Shown: positions 1-9,077, numbered from the stretch's first letter. The stretch is 15,384 nt of DNA from Lachnospiraceae bacterium (GCA_017390645.1 JAFPAZ010000042.1:1-15384); one strand, 5' to 3'. Made by a program: numbers and translations. The notes: generated by a model not told the origin, from the sequence alone.

Positions 1-2
1 GG

Positions 3-113
3 AAAAAGATTCCGCAGGAAAAAGAGGCCATGGTTCATTTTGTGGGTATTATGATATTGTTTGCCTTTATGATTTTTATTATGTTTAATGATATAAAAAA
101 TGTATTCTTTTAA
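3..113 (+). CDS. rseP: RseP-like intramembrane zinc metalloprotease, C-terminal end only
   Basis: Only the last 36 codons and the TAA stop are in the window. The tail reads KKIPQEKEAMVHFVGIMILF and ends in MFNDIKNVFF. The pattern of a short basic/acidic linker, a hydrophobic membrane segment and a final F-N-D-I motif is typical of the C-terminus of site-2 (RIP) metalloproteases of the RseP/RasP family. These cut membrane proteins inside the bilayer during stress signalling. The catalytic HExxH and LDG motifs would lie upstream of the window and cannot be checked. The following genes, ispG and polC, support the call, because rseP-ispG-polC is a common Firmicute order, usually with dxr just before rseP. 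Confidence 0.85.
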   Translation, partial: KKIPQEKEAMVHFVGIMILFAFMIFIMFNDIKNVFF

Positions 114-219
114 ACCTAAAGGAAGGCATATCAAGAATGCTAGGAGATGGGATTTCATTGTCGCAACCCTTTGGCGTTGGTTATAGTTTTTTATAAAAAA
201 ATCTTAGGAGGTACTATAT

Positions 220-1275
220 ATGTTTCGGGAAAATACCAAAGAAATTAAAATTAAAGACAGGATCATTGGTGGTAAAAATGCTATTTTGATTCAGTCTATG
301 ACAAATACAAAGACTGCGGATGTAGAAGCTACTATTGGCCAGATAAAAAGACTGGAAAAAGCAGGTTGTGATATCGTTCGTTCTACGGTTAATGATATTC
401 ATGCAGCAAATGCTTTTAAAGAGATAAAATCAGCGATTTCCATTCCTTTGGTGGCAGACATTCATTTTGATTATAAGTTAGCAATAAAAGCCATCGAAAA
501 TGGTGCAGATAAGATTAGAATTAATCCCGGAAACATTGGAAACAGAGAAAGGGTATTAGAAGTAGTGGAAGCTGCCAAAGAAAAAAATATTCCGATTCGT
601 ATCGGAGTAAATAGTGGTTCTTTGGAGAAACATATCTTAGAAGCATATGGTAAGGTAACCGCAGAGGGTTTGGTGGACAGTGCCCTTCATAACATTGCAT
701 TGATTGAAGATATGGGATATGATAATCTGGTAATCAGCATCAAATCTTCCGATGTATTAATGTGTGTTAAGGCACATGAGTTATTAGCTCCAAAGTGTCT
801 TTACCCTTTACATGTAGGAATTACAGAATCCGGAACCTCTTATGGTGGAAATATTAAATCTTCTGTAGGATTAGGTATTATTTTAAATCAGGGGATTGGA
901 AATACAATTCGGGTTTCTCTGACAGATGACCCTGTAAAAGAAATTGCAACAGCAAAAATGATTCTTCGCACTTTAAAGCTTAGAGAAGGTGGCATCGAGG
1001 TAGTTTCCTGTCCGACTTGTGGGCGAACTTCCATAGATTTGATTTCTTTGGCAAACAAAGTTGAAGAAATGGTGACGGAATTTGAACATCTGAACCTTAA
1101 AGTTGCAGTGATGGGATGCGTAGTAAATGGACCCGGAGAATCAAAGGAAGCGGATTTAGGAATTGCCGGGGGCAAGGGAGAAGGTCTTTTGTTTAAAAAA
1201 GGTGAAATTATCCGAAAAGTTCCGGAAAAAGATTTACTGAATGCTTTATATGAAGAATTACTAAATTGGAAATAA
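220..1275 (+). CDS. ispG: 4-hydroxy-3-methylbut-2-enyl diphosphate synthase (flavodoxin), IspG/GcpE
   Basis: This is the penultimate enzyme of the non-mevalonate (MEP/DXP) isoprenoid pathway. It converts methylerythritol 2,4-cyclodiphosphate to HMBPP in the cytoplasm using a [4Fe-4S] cluster. The 351-residue product has the usual bacterial length without the extra insert domain of some homologues. The N-terminal TIM-barrel part carries QSMTNTKTADVEATIGQIKR (about 25-44) and VADIHFDY (about 78-85). The C-terminal cluster domain has CPTCGRT, giving ligands Cys264 and Cys267, and GCVVNGPGE, giving Cys300 and the likely fourth ligand Glu307. The ATG is preceded by a strong GGAGGT at 207-212 with a 7-nt spacer. 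It follows rseP by about 106 nt and precedes polC by 62 nt, in the usual Firmicute order. Confidence 0.97.
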   Translation: MFRENTKEIKIKDRIIGGKNAILIQSMTNTKTADVEATIGQIKRLEKAGCDIVRSTVNDIHAANAFKEIKSAISIPLVADIHFDYKLAIKAIENGADKIRINPGNIGNRERVLEVVEAAKEKNIPIRIGVNSGSLEKHILEAYGKVTAEGLVDSALHNIALIEDMGYDNLVISIKSSDVLMCVKAHELLAPKCLYPLHVGITESGTSYGGNIKSSVGLGIILNQGIGNTIRVSLTDDPVKEIATAKMILRTLKLREGGIEVVSCPTCGRTSIDLISLANKVEEMVTEFEHLNLKVAVMGCVVNGPGESKEADLGIAGGKGEGLLFKKGEIIRKVPEKDLLNALYEELLNWK

Positions 1276-1337
1276 AAGAGAATACGTCTGTCATTAAGTT
1301 CAGGGAAGAACAGGAAAAAAATGGGGTGTGATAAACT

Positions 1338-4300
1338 ATGGAAAAAACATTGCATTTATTTTATGAAGTTTTTTGTGAATTAAAAACCTCTAAGGAGCTG
1401 ACAGGAGAATTTATGGAGGTTTTTGTAGAACGTCTTTTGATGAAAAAATCCATAAATCTTTTAGAAGTTCATATTCTCAGTGAGAAATTAATTCATAAAA
1501 GAAATATCATGTTAATGGAAAAAGAAATTAAAAAATATATGTTTGAACGCAGTCGGACAAAGATAAAAATCATAGAACGATATGAATTATCAGAATTATA
1601 TGATCCTGAGAAACTGTTTTTGTTATACAAAGACAGTTTTTTATTAGATTTTAAAGAAAGAAGTAATGTGGAATATCGACTGGTGCAATCTAGCGAGTGG
1701 TTCTTTGACAATAATATTATTACGTTAACCTTAGAGGATACATTTCTGGCAAGAAGCAAATCTCCTTCGATAAAAAATTATATTGAGGAAGTATATCAGA
1801 ATAAGTTCGGAATGTATGTTCAAGTAGGTTTTGATTATACTTTAGCCCAGAAGGAACAGTTAAGACAGGCACATAAAATGCATAAATTAGAGTTAGAGGT
1901 AACTTCTATATTAGATGAAGTGGATTCTAAAACAAAATCAGATTCAACGGTTGGCACCGGCACGAAAGAAGTGGACGGAAATAGAAAAAGCGCATCTGCC
2001 AGAAATTCAGAAACACAAAAATCGAATGGAGAAGGTTCTAAGAAAAATAGTGGAAACAGAAATTATTTCAATCAGGATAACGGATTTAAAAAACAACGAC
2101 CTGCAGATGATCCGGATGTATTTTATGGAAAAAACTGTGAGGGTGATATCATTGAAATCAAAGAAATCATTACGGAAATGGGTGAGGTTGTAGTTCGTGG
2201 CGAATTGATAAAGCTGGATACCAGAGAAATCCATTCTGAAAAAACCATTCTTATTTTAGCTTTAACAGATTATACAGACACCATAATGATAAAAATATTT
2301 GTGCCAAATGCAATCCTTCCGGATATATTAGATCATCTGAAATGTGGTAAATTTTATAAAATCAAAGGAAATGCAATCCTTGACAAGTATGATCATGAAG
2401 TTTCCATTAGTTCTGTAATCGGAATGAAGGAAATTCCGGATTTTAGAATCAAAAGAAAAGATTTGAGTTTAGAAAAGAGGGTGGAACTGCACTTACATAC
2501 GGTTATGAGTGAAAGTGACAGTGTAGTTGGAATAAAAGATATTATTAAACTTGCCAAAAGCTGGGGACATAAAGCTATGGCAATTACGGATCATGGTGTA
2601 GTACAAGCCTTCCCGGTAGCTGCCCATTGTCTTGATAAGGATGATGATTTTAAGTTATTGTATGGCGTGGAAGGATATTTCGTAGATGATTTAAAAACGG
2701 TAGTAGTGAATTCCAAAAATCAATCTCTGCAAGGTGATTATGTTGTATTTGATATTGAAACGACGGGTTTTAGTCCAGTGAAGAATAAAATCATTGAAAT
2801 CGGAGCTGTTAAGGTAAAAAATGGAGTTATCACGGATCACTTTAGTCATTTTGTAAATCCACAAGAACCGATTCCACCAAACATTGAATCCTTAACCGGA
2901 ATAACTGACCGGATGGTAATGGAAGAACCGACTATTGATGTGATTTTACCAGAGTTTTTGAAATTTTGTGAGGATAGTGTTTTAGTAGCGCATAATGCTG
3001 ATTTTGATGTAAGTTTTATTCGTGAAAAATCTGCAGAGTTAGGGTTGCCTTTTGATGCAACTTATATTGATACGGTCTTGCTTTCCAGATTTTTAATTAC
3101 AGGAATTTCAAAATATACCCTGGATAGTGTGGCAAAGTATATGGGAGTGAAACTTACTGACCACCATAGAGCAGTAAATGACGCTCAGGCAACGGCAGAA
3201 ATTTTTGTGAAATTTATTCCTCTACTGAAAGCCAAGGAGATTGAAACTTTGGATTCCTTAAATGCCATGTGTCAAATGAGTCCGGAGGCAATCAAGGCAG
3301 CTCCTTCCTATCATGGGATTTTAATTGCCAAGAATGAATTAGGAAGGGTGAATTTGTACCGTTTGATTTCAGAATCTCACATCACTTATTTTTCAAGAAG
3401 ACCTCGTATGCCAAAAAGTCTGATTGAAAAGTATCGGGAAGGGTTGATTGTTGGCTCTGCCTGCGAAGCAGGAGAATTATATAAAGCCATTCTTATGAAC
3501 AAAGGTGTTGCAGAAATTACAAGACTAGCTCAGTTTTATGACTATTTTGAAATACAGCCCCTTGGAAACAACTTTTTTATGTTGGATAATGATAAATATC
3601 CCGTAAATTCCGTAGAGGATTTAAAGGAAATCAATCAAAGAATTGTTTCGTTAGGTGAGGAATTTATGAAGCCGGTAGTGGCTACCTGTGATGTTCATTT
3701 TATTGAACCGGAAGATAGTATTTATCGTGCCATCATTCAGGCAAGTAAGAAATATAGTGATGTAGATAATCAACCTCCACTTTATTTTCGAACGACAGAA
3801 GAAATGTTGGCTGAATTTGAATATTTAGGTAGTGAAAAAGCTTATGAAGTAGTAATTGAAAATACCAATAAAATTGCAGATATGGTTGAGAGAATTTCAC
3901 CTGTAAGACCGGATAAATGTCCACCTGTCATTGAGCAGTCGGATGCGACTTTAACCAAAATCTGTTATGATAAAGCTCATGAAATTTATGGTCCGGAACT
4001 TCCACCACAAGTTTTGGAGCGTTTAGAAAGAGAATTAAATTCGATTATTAGTAACGGATTTGCGGTTATGTATATTATTGCACAGAAACTGGTATGGGAT
4101 TCTAATGACCACGGTTATCTGGTTGGTTCTAGAGGTTCTGTCGGTTCTTCTTTTGTGGCAACCATGGCAGGTATTACAGAGGTAAATCCCTTGTCTGCAC
4201 ATTATATTTGTAAAAATTGTCATTATGTTGATTTTGATTCCGAAGAAGTGAAAGCTTTTGCAGGATGTTCCGGCTGTGATATGCCGGATAAGAATTGCCC

Positions 4301-5816
4301 AAAGTGCGGAGAACCTTTGATGAAGGAAGGTCATGACATTCCTTTTGAAACTTTTTTAGGATTTAAGGGAGATAAAGAGCCGGATATTGATTTGAATTTT
4401 TCCGGAGAATATCAGGCTTGTGCCCATGCTTATACGGAAGAACTTTTTGGAAAAGGAAAGGCTTTTCGCGCCGGTACCATTGGTTCAGTTGCAGATAAGA
4501 CAGCTTATTCCTATGTATATAAATATTTTGAAGAACGACATCAAAGTAAACGGCGGGCTGAAATGGAACGTTTAAGCCATGGATGTACCGGAGTAAAAAG
4601 AACTACAGGACAGCATCCGGGGGGAATGATTGTATTACCAAGAAATGAAGATATATATTCTTTTACACCGATACAACACCCCGCCAATGATGTAAATTCT
4701 CCTATCATTACTACTCATTTTGAATATCATTCCATTGACCATAACCTGTTAAAACTTGATATTCTTGGTCATGATGATCCATCTATGATTCGTATGATGG
4801 AAGATATAACAGGAATTGATGCCAAAACGATTAAACTTGATGATAAAAAAGTGATGTCATTATTTCATAATACAGAGGCTTTAGGCATTACTCCGGAAGA
4901 TATTGGCGGCACAAAGCTTGGTTCCCTCGGAATACCGGAATTTGGTACGGATTTTGTTATACAGATGTTACTTGACACAAACCCACAATCTGTCTCAGAT
5001 CTGATTCGAATTTCCGGATTGTCTCATGGCACGGATGTGTGGCTTGGAAATGCCCAAACTTTGATTCAAGAAGGAAAAGCATTGATTTCTACAGCTATTT
5101 GTACACGTGATGATATTATGATTTATTTGATTAATATGGGGATGGAGAAAGGACTTTCTTTTACCATTATGGAAAGTGTGAGAAAGGGAAAAGGATTAAA
5201 GCCAGAGTGGGAAGAGGCGATGTTGGCTCATAATGTTCCTGACTGGTATATCTGGTCTTGCAAGAAAATAAAATACATGTTCCCGAAGGCGCATGCCGCT
5301 GCTTACGTTATGATGGCATGGCGTATTGCGTATTTTAAGGTATATTATCCTCTTGCATATTATGCCACCTTCTTTAGTATCCGTGCCAAGGCATTTTCTT
5401 ACGAAAAAATGTGTCAGGGAAAAGAAAAATTGGAGATGAGTATGAAGGAAATTACTTCGAAGCCAAAGGAAGAACAGACAGCAGTAGAACAGGATTCCTT
5501 AAGGGATATGAAGCTGGTTCAGGAAATGTATGCCAGAGGATTTGAATTTTTACCAATGGATATTTTTGTGGCTGATGATGTAAAGTTTCAGATTATAGAT
5601 GGGAAAATTATGCCGTCACTTGTGACCATTGACGGACTAGGAGATAAGGCAGCCACTGCATTAAAGGAAGCCGCAAAGAATGGCCCATTTCTTTCAAAAG
5701 ACGACTTAAAAGAGCGGGCAAAAATTTCTGCTACTGTAACAGATAAAATGCAGGAATTAGGACTTCTTGGGGATATACCGGAAAGTAATCAGTTAAGCTT
5801 TATTTTTGATTCATAA
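1338..5816 (+). CDS. polC: DNA polymerase III alpha subunit, Gram-positive PolC type
   Basis: Replicative polymerase with an intrinsic 3'-5' proofreading exonuclease; 1492 residues, slightly longer than Bacillus subtilis PolC. The order seen is an N-terminal domain (1-190), a polar Ser/Asn/Lys-rich linker (about 195-255), an OB-fold (about 265-365), a PHP domain starting at VELHLHT (382-388), and a DEDD exonuclease inserted in the PHP domain. The exonuclease is marked by FDIETTGF (471-478), AHNADFD (551-557) and HHRAVNDA (609-616). The palm carries PDIDLNFSGEY (Asp1016 and Asp1018) and a third acidic residue in KLDILGHDDP (Asp1141). A zinc-binding segment has Cys958, 961, 977, 980, 987 and 990. 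TTGQHPGGMIVLP (1089-1101) is also typical. The start has a weak GGGGTG at 1323-1328, so initiation may depend partly on coupling to ispG, though 62 nt separate them. The linker is long but shows no frameshift. Confidence 0.97.
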   Translation: MEKTLHLFYEVFCELKTSKELTGEFMEVFVERLLMKKSINLLEVHILSEKLIHKRNIMLMEKEIKKYMFERSRTKIKIIERYELSELYDPEKLFLLYKDSFLLDFKERSNVEYRLVQSSEWFFDNNIITLTLEDTFLARSKSPSIKNYIEEVYQNKFGMYVQVGFDYTLAQKEQLRQAHKMHKLELEVTSILDEVDSKTKSDSTVGTGTKEVDGNRKSASARNSETQKSNGEGSKKNSGNRNYFNQDNGFKKQRPADDPDVFYGKNCEGDIIEIKEIITEMGEVVVRGELIKLDTREIHSEKTILILALTDYTDTIMIKIFVPNAILPDILDHLKCGKFYKIKGNAILDKYDHEVSISSVIGMKEIPDFRIKRKDLSLEKRVELHLHTVMSESDSVVGIKDIIKLAKSWGHKAMAITDHGVVQAFPVAAHCLDKDDDFKLLYGVEGYFVDDLKTVVVNSKNQSLQGDYVVFDIETTGFSPVKNKIIEIGAVKVKNGVITDHFSHFVNPQEPIPPNIESLTGITDRMVMEEPTIDVILPEFLKFCEDSVLVAHNADFDVSFIREKSAELGLPFDATYIDTVLLSRFLITGISKYTLDSVAKYMGVKLTDHHRAVNDAQATAEIFVKFIPLLKAKEIETLDSLNAMCQMSPEAIKAAPSYHGILIAKNELGRVNLYRLISESHITYFSRRPRMPKSLIEKYREGLIVGSACEAGELYKAILMNKGVAEITRLAQFYDYFEIQPLGNNFFMLDNDKYPVNSVEDLKEINQRIVSLGEEFMKPVVATCDVHFIEPEDSIYRAIIQASKKYSDVDNQPPLYFRTTEEMLAEFEYLGSEKAYEVVIENTNKIADMVERISPVRPDKCPPVIEQSDATLTKICYDKAHEIYGPELPPQVLERLERELNSIISNGFAVMYIIAQKLVWDSNDHGYLVGSRGSVGSSFVATMAGITEVNPLSAHYICKNCHYVDFDSEEVKAFAGCSGCDMPDKNCPKCGEPLMKEGHDIPFETFLGFKGDKEPDIDLNFSGEYQACAHAYTEELFGKGKAFRAGTIGSVADKTAYSYVYKYFEERHQSKRRAEMERLSHGCTGVKRTTGQHPGGMIVLPRNEDIYSFTPIQHPANDVNSPIITTHFEYHSIDHNLLKLDILGHDDPSMIRMMEDITGIDAKTIKLDDKKVMSLFHNTEALGITPEDIGGTKLGSLGIPEFGTDFVIQMLLDTNPQSVSDLIRISGLSHGTDVWLGNAQTLIQEGKALISTAICTRDDIMIYLINMGMEKGLSFTIMESVRKGKGLKPEWEEAMLAHNVPDWYIWSCKKIKYMFPKAHAAAYVMMAWRIAYFKVYYPLAYYATFFSIRAKAFSYEKMCQGKEKLEMSMKEITSKPKEEQTAVEQDSLRDMKLVQEMYARGFEFLPMDIFVADDVKFQIIDGKIMPSLVTIDGLGDKAATALKEAAKNGPFLSKDDLKERAKISATVTDKMQELGLLGDIPESNQLSFIFDS

Positions 5817-5878
5817 TTCAAAAGATATATAATTTCATGAACTTTTTTATAAGTTTTGGAAGAGAACAGGAGGAAGAA

Positions 5879-7003
5879 GTGAAAATATCAGATAAAATTA
5901 TTCAATTCGTAAAAAAAGAACCTATTTTCATTGTAGCCACGTTTTTGGCTGTTGTATCAATGTTCTTTGTTCCGGTGGATAAAACCTATTTCAGCTATAT
6001 TGACACCAGAGTGTTAGCCCTGCTTTTTTCCTTTATGATCGTAATGGCAGGACTGAAAGAACTAGGAATTTTTTATGAAATGGCAGGATTTCTGACTAAA
6101 AAAGTGAAGGATTTCAGACAGTTAACTTTTGTTCTTGTTTTTTTATGCTTTTTTACATCCATGCTGATTACTAACGATGTGGCATTGATTACTTTTGTTC
6201 CATTTACAATTTTATTACTGCATATGATAGGATTGGAAGAAAAAATGATTTCCATAATTGTATTACAGACTATTGCAGCGAATTTAGGGAGTATGCTGAC
6301 ACCTATAGGTAATCCGCAAAACTTATATATTTACGGTTTGTCTGGTATGAATATGGGAAACTTTTTAAGCATTATGGGGCCTCTTACGGTTCTATCTGCC
6401 ATTTTACTGGTTGTTGGTTGTATGTTTCAAAAGAAACAAAATATTTTAACCATAAAATTAGAAAAGAGCATAAGTTTATCAAAAACAGAAAAAATACAGT
6501 TTGTTTATTTTGTTCTTGTTTTTCTTGTTTCTTTGCTTAGTGTACTTCGTTTTATTACTTATTGGATTCCTCTTGGAATTTCTCTTTTTGGGACATTCTT
6601 CTTACGAAAAGAAATTTTAAAAAAAGTGGATTATAATCTTCTTTTGACATTTTTAAGTTTCTTTATATTTATAGGGAATATGGGAAGAATGGAAACGGTA
6701 CGAAACGCCATGGAAAGTCTTTTAGAGGGAAGAGAAGTAATTTTGGCATTTTTATTAAGTCAGGTAATTAGTAATGTACCAACTGCCATTTTACTTTCCG
6801 GTTTTACTTCTGAATGGAACCTTCTTTTGATGGGGGTAAATGTAGGAGGTTTGGGAACTTTGATTGCTTCTTTGGCAAGTTTAATTTCTTATAAATTTTA
6901 TGCACAGGAGGAACACAGTAAAAAAGGAAAATATATATTACATTTCACGGTTGTGAATGTTATTTTTGCCATAATTTTGCTTTTTGCTGCCACTTTATTA
7001 TGA
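5879..7003 (+). CDS. SLC13/ArsB-NhaD-type (IT superfamily) membrane permease
   Basis: A 374-residue polytopic membrane protein with about nine or ten hydrophobic segments, belonging to the citrate/anion/Na+:H+ transporter (IT) superfamily. Characteristic loops are ITNDVALITFVPF (97-109), TPIGNPQNLYIYG (141-153) and ISNVPTAILLSGF (297-309), followed by a glycine-rich GGLGTLIASLASLISY stretch near the C-terminus. The two asparagine/proline re-entrant loops are the usual substrate and cation sites of this superfamily. The substrate (dicarboxylate, citrate, arsenite or sodium) cannot be read from the sequence. I prefer the GTG start at 5879 because AGGAGG sits at 5868-5873 with a 5-nt spacer; the in-frame ATG at 5837 has no good ribosome site and adds 14 polar residues. 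The stop overlaps the next start as ATGA, which suggests translational coupling. Confidence 0.85.
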   Translation: MKISDKIIQFVKKEPIFIVATFLAVVSMFFVPVDKTYFSYIDTRVLALLFSFMIVMAGLKELGIFYEMAGFLTKKVKDFRQLTFVLVFLCFFTSMLITNDVALITFVPFTILLLHMIGLEEKMISIIVLQTIAANLGSMLTPIGNPQNLYIYGLSGMNMGNFLSIMGPLTVLSAILLVVGCMFQKKQNILTIKLEKSISLSKTEKIQFVYFVLVFLVSLLSVLRFITYWIPLGISLFGTFFLRKEILKKVDYNLLLTFLSFFIFIGNMGRMETVRNAMESLLEGREVILAFLLSQVISNVPTAILLSGFTSEWNLLLMGVNVGGLGTLIASLASLISYKFYAQEEHSKKGKYILHFTVVNVIFAIILLFAATLL

Positions 7004-7842
7004 AGTATTTAGAAATTGAAAAAAGTATACAAAAACGATATCGGAAAGAAATTTGGGGGAAATTCACAAAAGCAATTAATACCTATCAATTAGTAGAAAA
7101 TGGTGATAAAATTGCCGTATGCATTTCCGGAGGAAAAGATTCCATGCTAATGGCTAAATTATTTCAGGAATTAAAACGACACCAAAAAATTGATTTTGAT
7201 GTGGTTTTTCTGGTTATGGATCCGGGCTACAATCAAAAAAACAGGTCAAAGATTGAAGAAAATGCCAAATTATTAAATATTCCAATTCAAATCTTTGACT
7301 CTGATATTTTTGAATCTGTGTCTGAAATTGAGAAATCTCCATGTTATCTTTGCGCCAGGATGCGAAGAGGATGTCTTTATGGAAAAGCAAAAGAATTAGG
7401 TTGTAATAAAATTGCTTTAGGGCATCATTATAACGATGTCATTGAGACCATATTGATGGGGATTCTTTATGGATCACAGTTTCAGACTATGATGCCAAAA
7501 CTACACAGCACAAATTTTGAAGGTATGGAGTTAATCCGGCCAATGTATCTGATACGGGAAGAGGCAATTTTAAGATGGAAAGAATACAATGACTTGGAAT
7601 TTATCCAATGTGCCTGTAGATTTACAGAAACCTGTGCTCAAAATGCAGAAGAACAAAATCCTTCTGCACGGCTGGAAGTAAAGAGATTAATCCAGAAATT
7701 AAAGGAAACAAATCCTGATGTGGAAGAACATATTTTTCGTAGTGTGGAAAATGTAAATCTGGATACTTTGATTTCTTATAAGAATAAATCCATGCAGCAT
7801 CATTTTTTGGATACATATGATGATTCACCTTCCCAATCCTAA
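7000..7842 (+). CDS. TtcA-family PP-loop ATPase (tRNA 2-thiocytidine synthetase-like), copy 1
   Basis: A 280-residue adenine nucleotide alpha-hydrolase. The PP-loop SGGKDS is at 43-48, the CxxC pair in PCYLCARMRRG is Cys115/Cys118, and LGCNKIALGHHYNDVIET (about 133-150) is the second nucleotide-site motif. A further cysteine cluster, CACRFTETC (204-212), lies where TtcA has its third cluster cysteine. TtcA adenylates C32 of certain tRNAs and installs sulfur with an Fe-S cluster. The family match is clear, but the exact tRNA position or substrate is not proven. The ATG overlaps the permease stop and has no strong ribosome site of its own, so translation is probably coupled. A second member of the family is encoded on the minus strand at 13072-13821; the two differ at the N-terminus and in the cysteine-rich C-terminal segment. 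Confidence 0.85.
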   Translation: MKYLEIEKSIQKRYRKEIWGKFTKAINTYQLVENGDKIAVCISGGKDSMLMAKLFQELKRHQKIDFDVVFLVMDPGYNQKNRSKIEENAKLLNIPIQIFDSDIFESVSEIEKSPCYLCARMRRGCLYGKAKELGCNKIALGHHYNDVIETILMGILYGSQFQTMMPKLHSTNFEGMELIRPMYLIREEAILRWKEYNDLEFIQCACRFTETCAQNAEEQNPSARLEVKRLIQKLKETNPDVEEHIFRSVENVNLDTLISYKNKSMQHHFLDTYDDSPSQS

Positions 7843-7917
7843 ATGATTCATGCATACCCAATAATTTTGCATAGTCTTGTTTCTAAGACTAATCCGTGGG
7901 TAACTACAATGAATCAA
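7843..7917. other. Nested inverted repeat directly after the ttcA-like stop codon
   Basis: Starting one base past the stop codon, TGATTCAT (7844-7851) pairs perfectly with ATGAATCA (7909-7916), and TACCCA (7855-7860) with TGGGTA (7897-7902), with an asymmetric internal loop (GCA against ACTACA). Inside lies a separate hairpin, TAGTCTT (7872-7878) with AAGACTA (7885-7891) and a 6-nt loop. No T-tract follows, so it is not a standard intrinsic terminator. It could be a 3'-UTR processing or stability element, a small palindromic repeat, or a regulatory element for nadA. I do not recognise it as a known riboswitch. Confidence 0.55.
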
Positions 7918-7976
7918 TGGAGATTAAAACATATTATTTTATGGATGAAAACTGATAAAAATGCATTGAAATTCCC

Positions 7977-8005
7977 TTGAGGCTTATTGAAAAATATGGT
8001 ATGAT
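7977..8005 (+). promoter_or_regulatory. Predicted sigma-70/sigma-A promoter for nadA
   Basis: TTGAGG at 7977-7982 and TATGAT at 8000-8005 are separated by 17 bases, a good vegetative promoter. The predicted start near 8012 leaves a leader of about 110 nt before the nadA ATG. Confidence 0.55.
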
Positions 8006-8016
8006 TTTGAAAGTGT

Positions 8017-8072
8017 AGCCTTTGCTTTAATATATAAGGTATGGATATGTCTTGAATGTTAAGGTTTAGGCT
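8017..8072 (+). promoter_or_regulatory. Candidate stem in the nadA 5' leader
   Basis: AGCCT (8017-8021) can pair with AGGCT (8068-8072), and CTTTA (8025-8029) with TAAGG (8060-8064, one G-U pair), around a symmetrical 3-nt internal loop. This closes a region of about 30 nt that could fold further. The stem sits between the predicted promoter and the ribosome site. I do not recognise a known NAD-responsive riboswitch or a NiaR operator in it, so a regulatory role is only a suggestion. Confidence 0.3.
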
Positions 8073-8120
8073 TTATATCGTAAATTTGTAGATAAAAAGA
8101 ACAAAAGGAGCTTACGACTT

Positions 8121-9020
8121 ATGTTAAAAGAAGAAATTAAGAAATTGCAACAGGAAAAAGATGTGGTTATTTTAGCACATTACTATGTAGACGCTGCGGT
8201 TCAGGAAATTGCAGATTATGTTGGTGATTCCTATTATCTTAGTAAAGTAGCAACTAAGGTAACTCAGAAGAATATCTTGTTTTGTGGCGTTTCTTTTATG
8301 GGAGAAAGTGCAAAAATATTAAATCCGGAAAAAACTGTGATTATGCCGGATGTAACGGCAGATTGTCCTATGGCACATATGGTTACCATAGAAAAAATAG
8401 AAGAAATGAGGAAGCAATATGAGGATATCGCAGTGGTATGTTATATTAATTCTTCGGCTAAAATTAAAGCACATTCTGATGTATGTGTTACTTCATCAAA
8501 CGCTTTAAAAGTAGTAAGTGCTCTCCCTAATAAAAAAATCTTTTTTGTTCCAGATAATAATTTAGGAAGATATATTGCAAAACAGCTTCCTGAGAAAGAT
8601 TTTATTTTCAATGACGGTTTTTGCCATGTACATACAGAAATCCATGCAGAAGACCTTTTAAAAGCAAAACAACAATATCCTGGAGTAAAAGTGTTGACGC
8701 ATCCGGAATGTACGGAAGATGTATTAGAGTTATCGGATTTTATTGGAAGTACTTCTGAAATCATTGATTTTGCAACAAAATGTGATGATACAGAATTTAT
8801 TATTGCAACAGAGACAGGCGTTTTCTATGAATTGCAATTAAAAAATCCTGATAAAAAGTTTTATCCGGTAATTTCACAGCAAATCTGCCCGGATATGAAA
8901 AAAATTACTTTAGAGAAAGTAAAAGATGCGCTAATTTATTTAGAAGAGAATGTGAAGTTAGAAGAAGAGACAAAAGAGGCGGCATACAAACCATTAAATC
9001 GAATGCTAGAGCTGGCGTAG
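8121..9020 (+). CDS. nadA: Quinolinate synthase NadA
   Basis: Condenses iminoaspartate with dihydroxyacetone phosphate to quinolinate in de novo NAD synthesis, using an oxygen-sensitive [4Fe-4S] cluster. The 299-residue length matches the short NadA class. Motifs include VILAHYYVDAAVQEIADYVG (about 16-35), FCGVSFMGESAKILNP (about 54-69), DCPMAHM (81-87), NDGFCHVH (about 164-171), THPECTED (193-200) and ISQQICPDMKKITL (251-264). Cys82, Cys168 and Cys256 are the expected three cluster ligands. The ATG has AAGGAG at 8105-8110 with a 10-nt spacer. Unusually, the partners nadB and nadC, which often follow nadA in Clostridia, are not here; the next feature is a tRNA. Either they lie elsewhere or the pathway is completed differently. 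Confidence 0.95.
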   Translation: MLKEEIKKLQQEKDVVILAHYYVDAAVQEIADYVGDSYYLSKVATKVTQKNILFCGVSFMGESAKILNPEKTVIMPDVTADCPMAHMVTIEKIEEMRKQYEDIAVVCYINSSAKIKAHSDVCVTSSNALKVVSALPNKKIFFVPDNNLGRYIAKQLPEKDFIFNDGFCHVHTEIHAEDLLKAKQQYPGVKVLTHPECTEDVLELSDFIGSTSEIIDFATKCDDTEFIIATETGVFYELQLKNPDKKFYPVISQQICPDMKKITLEKVKDALIYLEENVKLEEETKEAAYKPLNRMLELA

Positions 9021-9077
9021 GCGGAAAAGATTAAAAAATACATAAGTTATTAAAAAGCAGAGAAAGAGTCAGAATCC

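Noticed and set aside
1915..2193. A lysine-rich plus-strand frame inside polC.
   Set aside because: It lies within the low-complexity linker of PolC in another frame and has no own domain.
5837..5878. ATG at 5837 as the start of the permease gene.
   Set aside because: It has no ribosome site, whereas the in-frame GTG at 5879 follows AGGAGG at an ideal distance.
7844..7916. A tRNA-like gene (73 nt closed by an 8-bp stem).
   Set aside because: No T-loop TTCGA motif, D-arm or anticodon arm; the interior pairs as a second stem (TACCCA/TGGGTA) plus one hairpin.
8012..8120. A known NAD-type riboswitch in the nadA leader.
   Set aside because: I could not recognise the conserved core of any described NAD riboswitch; only a simple stem is visible, so it is listed as a candidate leader structure.
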